DNA from: Lactonifactor sp050944855
GTDB lineage: Bacteria > Bacillota > Clostridia > Lachnospirales > Lachnospiraceae
DNA: 64,000 nucleotides
Assembly: GCA_050944855.1 (NCBI GenBank)
Contig: JBMNRU010000003.1
Span: 62,001 to 126,000, forward strand
Reading direction: 5' to 3'
Position 1 is the stretch's first letter. Each line of letters begins with the position of its first letter. Below, in pieces: positions 32,214 through 41,257 of this stretch. Made by a program: the position numbers and the translations under genes. The notes beneath the pieces were generated by a model. That model saw only the letters and a list, made by a program, of their open reading frames with translations. It was not told the origin of the DNA and searched no databases.

Positions 32214-33509
32214 TTATCTTTGCGGAAGCACTGCAATATGTGCCTCTGTCAACTTCTGCAGAGACATAAGGATTCCCAGCTTTGCATGTTCATACGTAAG
32301 ACCGCCCTGGAAATAAACTGTATACGGAGGTTTGATCGGCCCGTCTGCACTCAGCTCAATGGAAGATCCCTGTACAAAAGCACCGGCAGCCATGATCACA
32401 TCACTGTCATATCCCGGCATGGCCCATGGTTCCGGATCCACATAGCTATCTACAGGTGCAGCTGCCTGAATACCCTTGCAGAAGGCAATGACACCCTCCG
32501 GTTTTCCAAAGGTGATCGCCTGAATAATATCATGACGGCTTTCTGTTCCGTTGGGAACAACAGAAAAGCCAAGTTTTTCATAGATATTGGCTGCGAAGAT
32601 GGCTCCCTTTAACGCGCCTGCCGTGACCGTCGGCGCTAAAAAGAACCCCTGGTAAAAGGACTGGTTTACGCCCAGCGTAGCGCCAACTTCCTTCCCCAGT
32701 CCCGGTGAAGTCAGACGATATGCCGCGCGTTCTACACATTCCTTTGTGCCGGCAATATATCCGCCGATGGGTGCCAGTCCGCCGCCGGGATTTTTGATCA
32801 GAGAACCTACGATCATATCGGCTCCCACCTGAGACGGTTCTGTGATCTCTACAAATTCCCCATAACAGTTATCGACCATACAGATCACGTCCGGCTTGAT
32901 TTTTTTCACAAAGGCAATGAGTTCGCCAATACGTTTTACGGATAAGGTAGGACGGGTCTGATATCCCTTCGAACGCTGGATGGTCACCAGACGTGTTTTT
33001 TCATTCATTGCTTTTTGGATATTATCATAATCAAAAGAACCGTCCGGCAGCAAATCTACCTGCCGGTAGGTGACCCCATATTCTGCAAGAGAACCCACAG
33101 ACGGACGAATTCCGATGACCTCTTCCAGGGTATCATAGGGTTTCCCTACGGGAGAGAGCAATTCGTCTCCCGGACGCAGATTGCCGGCCAGAGCTACGGC
33201 AAGCGCATGCGTTCCGCAGGCGATCTGCGGACGTACCAGCGCCGCCTCGGTACCGAAAACGGAAGCATATACCTCTTCTAAGGTATCTCGTCCTATATCG
33301 TTATAACCGTAACCGCTGGAAGCATATAAACAGGCCTCACTGACTCTGTGTGCCTGCATGGCATGCAATACTTTCAGCTGATTGTATTCTGCTGTTTTCT
33401 GGATCTGTGCAAACCGTTCCTGCAAAGATGCTTCTACTTCCAGTCCAAATTGCAGAACCGGTTTACTGATTCCCATTTTTTCGTACATTTGCTCCATTGT
33501 TTCTATCAT
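32214..33509 (-). CDS. PLP-dependent enzyme of the methionine gamma-lyase/aluminium-resistance family
   Basis: A 431-residue fold-type I PLP enzyme (COG4100, YnbB in Bacillus). The PLP-binding lysine is probably in VTIQRSKGYQTRPTL (about residue 180), with VDNCYGEFVE (about 215-224) and KNPGGGLAPIGGYIAG (about 240-255). The name aluminium resistance is historical; a lyase activity is inferred from the fold. The gene overlaps miaA by 4 nt, an arrangement (miaA-ynbB) also seen in Bacillus. Confidence 0.85.
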   Translation of the reverse strand: MIETMEQMYEKMGISKPVLQFGLEVEASLQERFAQIQKTAEYNQLKVLHAMQAHRVSEACLYASSGYGYNDIGRDTLEEVYASVFGTEAALVRPQIACGTHALAVALAGNLRPGDELLSPVGKPYDTLEEVIGIRPSVGSLAEYGVTYRQVDLLPDGSFDYDNIQKAMNEKTRLVTIQRSKGYQTRPTLSVKRIGELIAFVKKIKPDVICMVDNCYGEFVEITEPSQVGADMIVGSLIKNPGGGLAPIGGYIAGTKECVERAAYRLTSPGLGKEVGATLGVNQSFYQGFFLAPTVTAGALKGAIFAANIYEKLGFSVVPNGTESRHDIIQAITFGKPEGVIAFCKGIQAAAPVDSYVDPEPWAMPGYDSDVIMAAGAFVQGSSIELSADGPIKPPYTVYFQGGLTYEHAKLGILMSLQKLTEAHIAVLPQR

Positions 33510-34453
33510 GTTATGACTCCTCGTTCTTTACATATATTTATCATAAATTCCAGGATTTTTTCATCCTGATAAGAAAAATCCGGTTTATTGACCCAGATCA
33601 CATCCGGTTCCCGCCGAAACCAGGTCAGCTGGCGCTTCGCAAAATGACGGGTATCCCGCTTCAGGATATAAATGGCCTCCTCCAGGCTGTATTCCCCTTC
33701 CAGATAAGACAGCAATTCCTTATAGCCCAATCCCTGCATAGAAACCATATTTTTTGTATAACCCCGGTCTGCAAGCTGCTTTACTTCATCTACCAGGCCC
33801 TCTTTCAGCATATCGTCCACACGGCGGTCGATCCGCTCATACAGACGTTTTCTGTCATCATTTAACACAAAATAAGCAAAGGTATAGGGTGACTCCTTTT
33901 CCTTTTCCCGTCGATTATGATCAGATATTTTTTCACCGGTCAGATGATAATACTCTAGCGCCCGGATTACCCGTTTTACGTTATTTTCATGAATCTCTTC
34001 TGCCGCTGCCTGATCCACGTCCTGCAGCATGTGATGCAGATAAGAAGCGCCTTTTTCCTGAGCCAGCGCTTCCAGCTGCTGCCGATAGAGGGTATCTTCG
34101 CCATTTTGAGTAAAATCAATGTCTTTTACCAAAGCCTGAATATAAAATCCGGTGCCTCCGGCAAGAATAGGAATTTTCCCCTTTGCATAGATTGTTTCCA
34201 GAGCCTTTTTTGCACGCCTCTGGAATTCTACCACATGAAACTCTTCATCCGGTTCCATTTCATCGATCAGATAATGGGGAATCCCCTGCATCTCCTCCGG
34301 CCGTACCTTCGCGGAACCGATATCCATATACCGGTATACCTGCATGGAATCTGCGGAAATAATCTCGCCGTGAACGGCTTTGGCCAGTTCTATGGATAAA
34401 CTGGTTTTTCCCACTGCAGTGGGACCGGTTAAAATAATCAATGGTTTTTTCAA
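33506..34453 (-). CDS. miaA: tRNA dimethylallyltransferase MiaA
   Basis: About 315 residues. MiaA transfers dimethylallyl to N6 of A37 in tRNAs reading UNN codons. The P-loop GPTAVGKTSLS, the catalytic region DSMQVYRYMDIGSAK, GGTGFYIQALV and GLGYKELLSYLEG are all clear. The TTG at 34453 is preferred because AAGGTG lies 6 nt before it; TTG 34471 or GTG 34462 would add three or six residues and overlap mutL. miaB, which adds the methylthio group to the same base, lies three genes upstream. Confidence 0.95.
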   Translation of the reverse strand: MKKPLIILTGPTAVGKTSLSIELAKAVHGEIISADSMQVYRYMDIGSAKVRPEEMQGIPHYLIDEMEPDEEFHVVEFQRRAKKALETIYAKGKIPILAGGTGFYIQALVKDIDFTQNGEDTLYRQQLEALAQEKGASYLHHMLQDVDQAAAEEIHENNVKRVIRALEYYHLTGEKISDHNRREKEKESPYTFAYFVLNDDRKRLYERIDRRVDDMLKEGLVDEVKQLADRGYTKNMVSMQGLGYKELLSYLEGEYSLEEAIYILKRDTRHFAKRQLTWFRREPDVIWVNKPDFSYQDEKILEFMINICKERGVIT

Positions 34454-34463
34454 TACGTTCACC

Positions 34464-36356
34464 TTACACAATTCGTTTAAACTTCTTTTCTAATTCATAT
34501 TTTGTCATGGAAATAATCGTAGGACGTCCATGGGGACAGTGATACGGATTCTCCAGGGTCAGCAATTCATCGATCAGCTGATCTGCTTCCTGATAGGAAA
34601 GTGTCTGATTTCCTTTCACCGCTGCTTTGCAGGCACAGGTGGCCAGACGGGATCGGATAATCTGAGGACTCTTTTTCCCTTCCTGTCCCAACTCATCCAG
34701 CAATTCTACAAAAAGCTGTTCATCCGCAATTCCCATAAAACCATCCGGTACGGCACAAATACTGTATTCCCGGCCGCCAAACGGCTCTATCTCAAAGCCA
34801 AAAGACAAAAACAGATCTTTATTTTCCTCCAGCAGCTGCACTTCCTGCAGAGTCAGCGCCACGATCTGCGGAGGACTGATCATCTGCGATTGTATCCGAT
34901 TTTCTTCCAGTTCTTTCATAAAACGCTCATACATCACCTTCTCATGGGCTGCATGCTGGTCAATAATATAGAACTTATTCTCATATTCCACCAGCCAGTA
35001 AGTTTCAAACAGCTGACCAATGATCCGATGACGTGCCCGGGCCTCTTTTGACAATAATTTATCATCAAATAATTCCATCTGCTCCATAGGCTGGGACAGC
35101 GTGGCTGCCGGTTTTTCCGTTTCCACAGGCGGCTTTTGTCGAATGGTTTCCCGCGGCTTTTCCGGCTTTGATGGGATGACCGGCTTTTCTTCCGGTTTTC
35201 GAACGGTTTCCGAACGTCTGGGAAGCTGCTGCGGTGTACCGTAGATTCCGGTCTCTCGAATCTGCGCAATCCTCTGCTTTTCAAAGGGCTCCGGTGCATT
35301 TTCCTTTTTCGGCGTATTTTTCTCCTCTTTTACAGGCTTCTGATCCAGTGTTACCTCCGGTATCATTTCCTTTTTTGTCAACGCCTGGGTAATGGCTGTC
35401 ACGATCTGACGATACACGTTTTCTCCCTGAGAAAAACGTACTTCCATCTTGGTAGGATGCACATTTACATCCAGCCGCTGGCCATCCATAGTAATATACA
35501 GTGACGTAAACGGATATTTGTGTTTCATGGTATAGGGTTTATAGGCATCCTCAATGGCCTTTGTGATAATCTTACTTTTTACGTATCGGCCATTGATAAA
35601 ATAGTTTTCAAAATTCCGGTTGCCTCTGGATACCGTGGCTTTGCCAATATATCCGCTTATTGTAATTCCCTCTTCCTCAAACTCTACTTTTTCCAATTCC
35701 TTTGTAATATCCCGGCCGTAAATGCCATAAATAACATCCTTTTGCTTGCCGTTTCCGGAAGTGTGCAGCTTCAACTGGCCGTTGATCATATATTTAAAGG
35801 AAATATCACTGTGGGATAACGCCAGCTGCTCCATATAATTACTCACATAACCAGCCTCTGTTGCTGCACTTTTCAAAAATTTACTACGGGCCGGCGTATT
35901 ATAAAATAAATTATGTACCAGAAAGGTAGTGCCATTGGCCGCACCAATATCTTCCAGAGACTTTTCCTGTCCGCCCTGGATCACATACCGGGTTCCCATC
36001 AGGGAACGAGGCGTCTTGGTTAATACTTCTACCTGTGCAACGGCTGCAATCGAAGACAAAGCTTCTCCCCGAAATCCCAGCGATGTGATGGACAGCAGAT
36101 CTTCTACCTGGGATATTTTGCTGGTGGCATGACGAAGAAAGGCCAGGCGTATCTGGTCTTTCTCAATTCCCATTCCATTATCTGTGATGCGGATCAAGGA
36201 AGTTCCTCCGTCCTTAATCTCCACGGTAACCGCAGTGGCCCCCGCGTCAATGGCATTTTCCACCAATTCTTTCACTACAGAAGCAGGCCGTTCCACCACC
36301 TCTCCTGCTGCTATTTTGTCAATGGTATTCTGATCTAATACAGCTATCTTTCTCAA
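34464..36356 (-). CDS. mutL: DNA mismatch repair protein MutL (endonuclease type)
   Basis: A 630-residue MutL. The GHKL ATPase (1-330) has IAAGEVVERPASVVKELVENAIDAG and the lid motifs DNGMGI and GFRGEALSSIA in order. A Pro/Lys/Glu-rich linker covers about 335-440. The C-terminal domain carries the nicking motif DQHAAHEKVMYE (DQHAx2Ex4E, about residue 475), ACKAAVKG and CPHGRP, as in bacteria without MutH. It lies 5 nt downstream of mutS and 10 nt upstream of miaA. Confidence 0.96.
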   Translation of the reverse strand: MRKIAVLDQNTIDKIAAGEVVERPASVVKELVENAIDAGATAVTVEIKDGGTSLIRITDNGMGIEKDQIRLAFLRHATSKISQVEDLLSITSLGFRGEALSSIAAVAQVEVLTKTPRSLMGTRYVIQGGQEKSLEDIGAANGTTFLVHNLFYNTPARSKFLKSAATEAGYVSNYMEQLALSHSDISFKYMINGQLKLHTSGNGKQKDVIYGIYGRDITKELEKVEFEEEGITISGYIGKATVSRGNRNFENYFINGRYVKSKIITKAIEDAYKPYTMKHKYPFTSLYITMDGQRLDVNVHPTKMEVRFSQGENVYRQIVTAITQALTKKEMIPEVTLDQKPVKEEKNTPKKENAPEPFEKQRIAQIRETGIYGTPQQLPRRSETVRKPEEKPVIPSKPEKPRETIRQKPPVETEKPAATLSQPMEQMELFDDKLLSKEARARHRIIGQLFETYWLVEYENKFYIIDQHAAHEKVMYERFMKELEENRIQSQMISPPQIVALTLQEVQLLEENKDLFLSFGFEIEPFGGREYSICAVPDGFMGIADEQLFVELLDELGQEGKKSPQIIRSRLATCACKAAVKGNQTLSYQEADQLIDELLTLENPYHCPHGRPTIISMTKYELEKKFKRIV

Positions 36357-36360
36357 TTGC

Positions 36361-39009
36361 TCACCACCGGTTCTTCAATTTATTCTGCAGCCGGTAAATG
36401 GTGTTTAACGCATCCACCGGTGTCAGGTTGCTTACATCGATCTGTTTGAGTTCTTCCAGTATATCATTATCCTGTACGGTATCAAACAGAGAAATCTGCT
36501 CCAGATCCACTTCATCGTAATGAACGGCCTTTTGTTTTGTACTGACCTTTCTGCCCTCAGATGCAATATCCTTTACCGCAGCCGTAATATCTGCATCCAC
36601 CAGCTCTTCCACCAGTTCCTTAGCTCGTTCAATCACAGAATCCGGTACCCCCGCAAGTTTTGCAACCTGGATTCCATAACTCTTGTCTGCACCGCCTTTT
36701 ACGATTTTTCGCAGAAAGACGATATCGTCTCCTTTTTCTTTCACCGCAATACAGTAATTGTTCACGCCAGACAGCTTGCCTTCCAGCTCAGTCAGCTCGT
36801 GATAGTGGGTGGCAAATAACGTCTTTGCACCCAGAATACGAGGATTGCTGATATGTTCGATCACAGCCCAGGCAATGCTCAGACCGTCAAAGGTACTGGT
36901 ACCCCTTCCAATTTCATCCAGGATCAGAAGGCTTTTGGACGTAGCATTGCGCAGAATATTGGCTACTTCGGTCATTTCCACCATAAAAGTACTCTGTCCG
37001 CTGGCTAAGTCATCGGAAGCTCCTACTCTGGTGAAAATGCGGTCTACAATGCCGATATTGGCCTTTTCGGCAGGCACAAAGCTTCCGATCTGGGCCATTA
37101 ATACAATTAAGGCAGACTGACGCATATAAGTAGACTTACCCGCCATATTCGGCCCTGTAATGATGGAAACTCTGTTTTTGTTATTATCTAAATAGGTGTC
37201 ATTAGCAATGAATATACTCTGGGAAGCCATCTTCTCTACTACCGGATGACGCCCGTTTTTAATATCAATGATACCCTTTTTATTTAATTTGGGGCGGACA
37301 TATTGATTTCTCTCCGCCACAAGCGCCAGAGAAGCATAGACATCAATGCGGGCAACCGCTCTTGCCGTCCGCTGGATCCGCAGCACTTCCCTGCTGATGG
37401 TTTCTCTCACTTCTGTAAATAATTCATATTCCAGAGCGGACAGCTTGTCCTCCGCCCCCAGGATCATATCCTCCAATTCTTTTAATTCGGGAGTAATATA
37501 GCGTTCTGCATTGGCCAGCGTCTGTTTTCTGGTATAGTGTTCCGGTACCAGATTTTTAAAAGAATTCGTGACTTCCAGATAATAGCCGAATACTTTATTG
37601 TATTTGATACGAAGGTTTCGAATCCCGGTCGCTTCTCTTTCTTTGGCTTCCAGCTCGGCAAGCCAGTTTTTGCCTTTTGTTTTTGCCTGACGGTATTGAT
37701 CTACCTCTTCATTATATCCTTCTTTAATAATCCCGCCTTCTTTCATTGCCAAAGGCGGTTCTTCTACAATGGCAGAGTCAATGAGCTGGCACAGATCCTC
37801 CAGAACATCCATCTCTTCCCGTATATTCGTTAATTCCGGGGAAGAAAACTCATCTAAGATCTGACGGATATGAGGCAGCATGGACAAAGAAGTCTGAAAT
37901 GCGATCAAATCTCTTGGATTGGCGCTTCCCAAACTTACTTTTCCCATCAAACGTTCCAGGTCATAGATGGGATTTAGATACTCCCGGATCTCTTCTCTGG
38001 AAATAGCAGAATGATTCAATTCTTCTATGGCATCCAGACGTGCTTCTATCTGCTCTGTCTCAATCAGCGGCTGCTCTACAAAAGTTCGCAGCATTCTGGC
38101 ACCCATAGCCGTTTTGGTCTTGTCCAATACCCACAGAAGAGAACCTCTCTTTTGCTTTTCCCTTAAAGTTTCCACCAATTCCAGATTCCGTCTGGTGGAA
38201 CTGTCAATCATCATATATTTATCCGCAATATACGGCGTGATACGGGTCATATGGTTCAAAGAAGTTTTCTGCGTTTCCAGCAGGTACTGAAACAGTGCTC
38301 CCGCCGCAATCGTGCCACATTCATAATCTTTTAATCCCAGACCTTCCGTTGCAGATACATGAAACTGTGTAAGCAAAGTCTTCTTACACATATCGTCGTC
38401 AAAATACCAGTCTTCCAGAGAGGAAACGGTAATTCCCAGCCGGTGCTGAATATCCTCCAGATCCACACCGCTCATGCGAAAAGCCTCATTACAGATAATC
38501 TCCCGGGGAGAAAACTTATTGATCTCGTCGAGCAGTTTTCTGGCCTTATCCACCTCTGTTACCATACATTCCCCTGTGGTCACATCGGCAATCGAAATAC
38601 CGAAATGATCTGCGATGTATACAATACACATAAGATAATTATTTTTTGTCTCATCCAAAGACTGGGTATCCAGGTTGGTTCCCGGTGTCACAATGCGGAT
38701 CACTTCCCGTTTCACAATACCTTTCGCCTGTTTCGGATCTTCTACCTGCTCGCAGATCGCAACTTTATATCCCCGTTCGATCAGACGGTTAATATACGTA
38801 TCTGCTGCGTGATAGGGGACACCGCACATGGGAGCCCGCTCCTCCATCCCACAGTCTTTGCCGGTAAGTGTAATCTCCAGTTCTTTTGTCACAGTCAGGG
38901 CGTCGTCAAAAAACATTTCATAAAAATCCCCCAGACGATAAAATAAGATACAATCCGAATATTCTTCTTTTGTCTTCACATAATGCTGCATCATTGGTGA
39001 AAGCGCCAC
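36361..39009 (-). CDS. mutS: DNA mismatch recognition ATPase MutS
   Basis: An 882-residue MutS. The N-terminal mismatch-binding domain has the intercalating Phe in YRLGDFYEMFFDDA (about residues 24-37). The C-terminal ABC-type ATPase has Walker A ITGPNMAGKSTYMRQ (about 620-634), the signature region DDLASGQSTFMVEM, Walker B SLLILDEIGRGTST and the switch His in LFATHYHEL. Length is standard. It acts with MutL encoded immediately downstream. It has its own promoter at 39050-39078. Confidence 0.97.
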   Translation of the reverse strand: MALSPMMQHYVKTKEEYSDCILFYRLGDFYEMFFDDALTVTKELEITLTGKDCGMEERAPMCGVPYHAADTYINRLIERGYKVAICEQVEDPKQAKGIVKREVIRIVTPGTNLDTQSLDETKNNYLMCIVYIADHFGISIADVTTGECMVTEVDKARKLLDEINKFSPREIICNEAFRMSGVDLEDIQHRLGITVSSLEDWYFDDDMCKKTLLTQFHVSATEGLGLKDYECGTIAAGALFQYLLETQKTSLNHMTRITPYIADKYMMIDSSTRRNLELVETLREKQKRGSLLWVLDKTKTAMGARMLRTFVEQPLIETEQIEARLDAIEELNHSAISREEIREYLNPIYDLERLMGKVSLGSANPRDLIAFQTSLSMLPHIRQILDEFSSPELTNIREEMDVLEDLCQLIDSAIVEEPPLAMKEGGIIKEGYNEEVDQYRQAKTKGKNWLAELEAKEREATGIRNLRIKYNKVFGYYLEVTNSFKNLVPEHYTRKQTLANAERYITPELKELEDMILGAEDKLSALEYELFTEVRETISREVLRIQRTARAVARIDVYASLALVAERNQYVRPKLNKKGIIDIKNGRHPVVEKMASQSIFIANDTYLDNNKNRVSIITGPNMAGKSTYMRQSALIVLMAQIGSFVPAEKANIGIVDRIFTRVGASDDLASGQSTFMVEMTEVANILRNATSKSLLILDEIGRGTSTFDGLSIAWAVIEHISNPRILGAKTLFATHYHELTELEGKLSGVNNYCIAVKEKGDDIVFLRKIVKGGADKSYGIQVAKLAGVPDSVIERAKELVEELVDADITAAVKDIASEGRKVSTKQKAVHYDEVDLEQISLFDTVQDNDILEELKQIDVSNLTPVDALNTIYRLQNKLKNRW

Positions 39010-39049
39010 GTTACTTACCTTCCTGTTCTATAAATTTGTCCATCTATTT

Positions 39050-39078
39050 ATCATACATCAAGAAAGGGCATTTCGCAA
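39050..39078 (-). promoter_or_regulatory. mutS promoter
   Basis: Minus strand TTGCGA (39073-39078), a 17-nt spacer and TATGAT (39050-39055), 40 nt before mutS. It overlaps the terminator-like hairpin behind miaB. Confidence 0.55.
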
Positions 39079-39104
39079 GCAATCTTCCTGCTGCCAAACG
39101 CCCC
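39062..39104 (-). terminator. Probable terminator of miaB
   Basis: On the minus strand GGGCGTTT (39103-39096) pairs with AAATGCCC (39073-39066) with one G-U pair, and TTTCTT follows. It begins about 7 nt after the miaB stop. Confidence 0.55.
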
Positions 39105-39110
39105 TTTTCG

Positions 39111-40574
39111 CTATGCTTCTTTACTTTCTGATGCGATAGTTCCCATATAATAAAATCCTCTGCATGTTTCTAAAAACACAGGCAGTTCCTGCCCGATCAT
39201 GGAAGGATCTCCCGGAAAATGTACTAAAATATTATTCCTCATACGTCCTGTCATCAAACCTTCCTCGTGATCGTTGATGCCTTCTACCAAGACCTCCTGT
39301 ACGGTTCCGGTATAACGGGCACAGGTCTCTCTGGAAATTTCCTGTACTTTATCTAAAAGCCGCTCAAACCGTTCTTTTACTACATCTTCCGGCACCTGAT
39401 TTTCCATGGCTGCTGCAGGCGTTCCGCTTCGTTTGGAGTAGATAAAGGTAAAAGCACTGTCAAACCGCACTTTTTCCACCACATCCATGGTTTCCAGAAA
39501 ATCTTCCTCCGTCTCGCCCGGAAAACCCACGATAATATCCGTTGTCAGAGAAATGTCCGGATTTGCCTTACGGATTTTATCTACCAGACCCAGATACTGC
39601 TCTTTTGTATAACGGCGATTCATCTTCTCCAGAATATTTGTACTGCCTGACTGTAACGGCAGGTGAAGATGCGGACAGATCTTTTTGCTTTTTGCCATAA
39701 CCCCAATCAATTCATCGGACAGATCTTTGGGATGTGAAGTCATAAAACGGATCCGTTTCAGACCTTCTATCTGCTCGATCTGTTCCAGTAATGCAGCAAA
39801 ACTGATCGGTTCCTCCAGATTTTTTCCATAGGAGTTTACATTCTGGCCCAGCAGCATGACTTCTACCACGCCATCTGCCACCAGCCCTTTGATTTCTTTG
39901 ATAATATCTTCCGGTTTACGGCTGCGTTCCCGCCCCCTTACATAGGGAACAATACAGTAACTGCAGAAATTGTTGCAGCCAAACATAATATTGACTCCGG
40001 ATTTAAATGAAAATTTACGCTCGCTGGGAAGATCTTCCACAATCTTGTCAGTATCCTTCCAGATATCGATCACCATCTTTTTGGAATCTAAGGCGCACAT
40101 CACCAATTCTGCAAATTTGTAAATATTATGTGTACCGAAAATCAGATTTACAAAGGAATAGCTTTTTTTCAGTTTCTGAATCACATGCTCTTCCTGCATC
40201 ATACAACCGCACAGACCGATCATCATATGCGGATTCTTCTTTTTCAGACTATGTAAAAACCCAAGCCTTCCATATACCTTCTGGTTTGCATTTTCTCTTA
40301 CCGTACAGGTATTGTAAATAACAAAATCCGCATCTTCCGAATCCGCCTCCACATAACCGATCTGCTCCAGAATTCCTGCCAGTTTCTCAGAATCTCTGGC
40401 ATTCATCTGGCAGCCAAAGGTTTGCGTGAAAAAACATGGACGACGTCCGTTTTTCTGTTCAAACTCCCGAACCCATTCCCGGCATTTTGCCATAAAGTAA
40501 TATTGTCTGGCAGGTTCTTCTGTGGGGGGAACTGCAGTTATGTCTATTTTATCCAAATTCATTTCATTGTACAT
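39111..40574 (-). CDS. miaB: tRNA methylthiotransferase MiaB
   Basis: A 487-residue radical-SAM enzyme that adds the 2-methylthio group to i6A37 of tRNA. The N-terminal UPF0004 domain binds one cluster through Cys residues in TFGCQMNARDSEK, YNTCTVRENANQK and GLCGCMMQ; the radical SAM cluster Cys motif is CNNFCSYC (about 205-212). A C-terminal TRAM domain follows (about 420-485). Details in the N-domain (QMNARDSE) separate it from RimO and MtaB. Substrate tRNAs are prepared by MiaA encoded in the same cluster. Confidence 0.95.
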   Translation of the reverse strand: MYNEMNLDKIDITAVPPTEEPARQYYFMAKCREWVREFEQKNGRRPCFFTQTFGCQMNARDSEKLAGILEQIGYVEADSEDADFVIYNTCTVRENANQKVYGRLGFLHSLKKKNPHMMIGLCGCMMQEEHVIQKLKKSYSFVNLIFGTHNIYKFAELVMCALDSKKMVIDIWKDTDKIVEDLPSERKFSFKSGVNIMFGCNNFCSYCIVPYVRGRERSRKPEDIIKEIKGLVADGVVEVMLLGQNVNSYGKNLEEPISFAALLEQIEQIEGLKRIRFMTSHPKDLSDELIGVMAKSKKICPHLHLPLQSGSTNILEKMNRRYTKEQYLGLVDKIRKANPDISLTTDIIVGFPGETEEDFLETMDVVEKVRFDSAFTFIYSKRSGTPAAAMENQVPEDVVKERFERLLDKVQEISRETCARYTGTVQEVLVEGINDHEEGLMTGRMRNNILVHFPGDPSMIGQELPVFLETCRGFYYMGTIASESKEA

Positions 40575-40579
40575 TTCTC

Positions 40580-40608
40580 TTGACTTTTTTACCTTTCTAT
40601 CCTATAAT
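40580..40608 (+). promoter_or_regulatory. Strong promoter of the candidate small RNA
   Basis: TTGACT (40580-40585), a 17-nt spacer and TATAAT (40603-40608) on the plus strand, where no protein gene follows. The predicted start, about 7 nt downstream, coincides with the first base of the hairpin at 40615. Confidence 0.65.
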
Positions 40609-40614
40609 CACATC

Positions 40615-40675
40615 AAGAAATGAGTTTTTAACCGTACAGCCTTATGGCTCAAGCGGGGTACTCGTTTCTTTTTTT
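40615..40675 (+). ncRNA. Candidate 60-nt structured RNA with built-in terminator
   Basis: AAGAAATGAG (40615-40624) pairs with CTCGTTTCTT (40661-40670), using one U-G pair that exists only on the plus-strand transcript (it would be C-A on the other strand), and is followed by a T-run. Inside is a second stem AGCC-TTAT-GGCT. A near-consensus promoter ends 7 nt before the first base. The RNA would be antisense to the last about 34 nt of the minus-strand gene at 40642. No Rfam family is recognised. Confidence 0.5.
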
Positions 40676-41166
40676 ATGTTTATAATATCATATAAATATA
40701 ATTTTTTATTCTCTGCATGTCTTATAACAAGCTCTACACGGAACACATTATAATGCAAAATTTCATCATCATCATCAAAAACTGGAAGTGCAAATCGGGA
40801 ATCATACCGATACCATCCGAATCTGGCATTTTTATCATGCTTTTTTGCCAAATTTTCCCGAAAATTCTTATATTCTGCAATCTCAATCATTTCCGGAATT
40901 CCTTGTGCAGCATTCGCTTTTGCTTTTGCAAGAGTACCTTTCAATTTTGCTGTATAATTGGAACCTGTATATTCATCAGGAAGGTCATTCCCTATATATA
41001 TGATTTCTTGACTATCAGCAATTTTGATAAATTCTCCAACATATTGTTTTAAATATTGTTCAACTTCATCCCAGTCAATGTTCTGTCTGCCTTTAAATCG
41101 TATATCATTTATCACTACAATCTGATTCCCATTAGTATCTTTAATAACGTTTATATTTCTATTCAT
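40642..41166 (-). CDS. Orphan protein resembling LPD3/PBECR nuclease-fold domains of mobile elements
   Basis: A 174-residue protein. The C-terminal 120 residues (DLPDEYTGSNYTAKLKGTLAKAKANAA, then GWYRYDSRF and the ending LVIRHAENKKLYLYDIINIKKE, read as separate motifs) match my memory of a domain found at the end of large polyvalent proteins and MuF-type proteins of conjugative elements and phages, of the barnase/EndoU/colicin-E5/RelE (BECR) nuclease fold. The N-terminal 45 residues are unrecognised. It is AT-richer than its neighbours and has its own strong promoter and an inverted repeat. No element genes surround it. A nuclease or toxin role is inference. Confidence 0.6.
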   Translation of the reverse strand: MNRNINVIKDTNGNQIVVINDIRFKGRQNIDWDEVEQYLKQYVGEFIKIADSQEIIYIGNDLPDEYTGSNYTAKLKGTLAKAKANAAQGIPEMIEIAEYKNFRENLAKKHDKNARFGWYRYDSRFALPVFDDDDEILHYNVFRVELVIRHAENKKLYLYDIINIKKETSTPLEP

Positions 41167-41187
41167 AATCCTCCTCTTTATGTAATT

Positions 41188-41209
41188 GATGTGAAAATTC
41201 TCTCACATC
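41188..41209. promoter_or_regulatory. Inverted repeat, candidate operator of the orphan nuclease-fold gene
   Basis: GATGTGA (41188-41194) and TCACATC (41203-41209) are exact inverted copies separated by 8 nt, located just after the predicted transcription start of the gene at 41166. It could be a repressor site or a leader hairpin. Confidence 0.45.
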
Positions 41210-41220
41210 TGATGTATGCC

Positions 41221-41249
41221 ATTATATCAATCCCCTATCTCACTTTCAA
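41221..41249 (-). promoter_or_regulatory. Promoter of the orphan nuclease-fold gene
   Basis: Minus strand TTGAAA (41244-41249), a 17-nt spacer and TATAAT (41221-41226), about 55 nt before the start codon and directly after the M14 peptidase stop. Confidence 0.7.
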
Positions 41250-41257
41250 GAAAAACT

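Noticed and set aside
40615..40675. Reading the hairpin as a terminator of the minus-strand gene at 40642
   Set aside because: On the minus strand the stem has a C-A mismatch and no T-run follows it.
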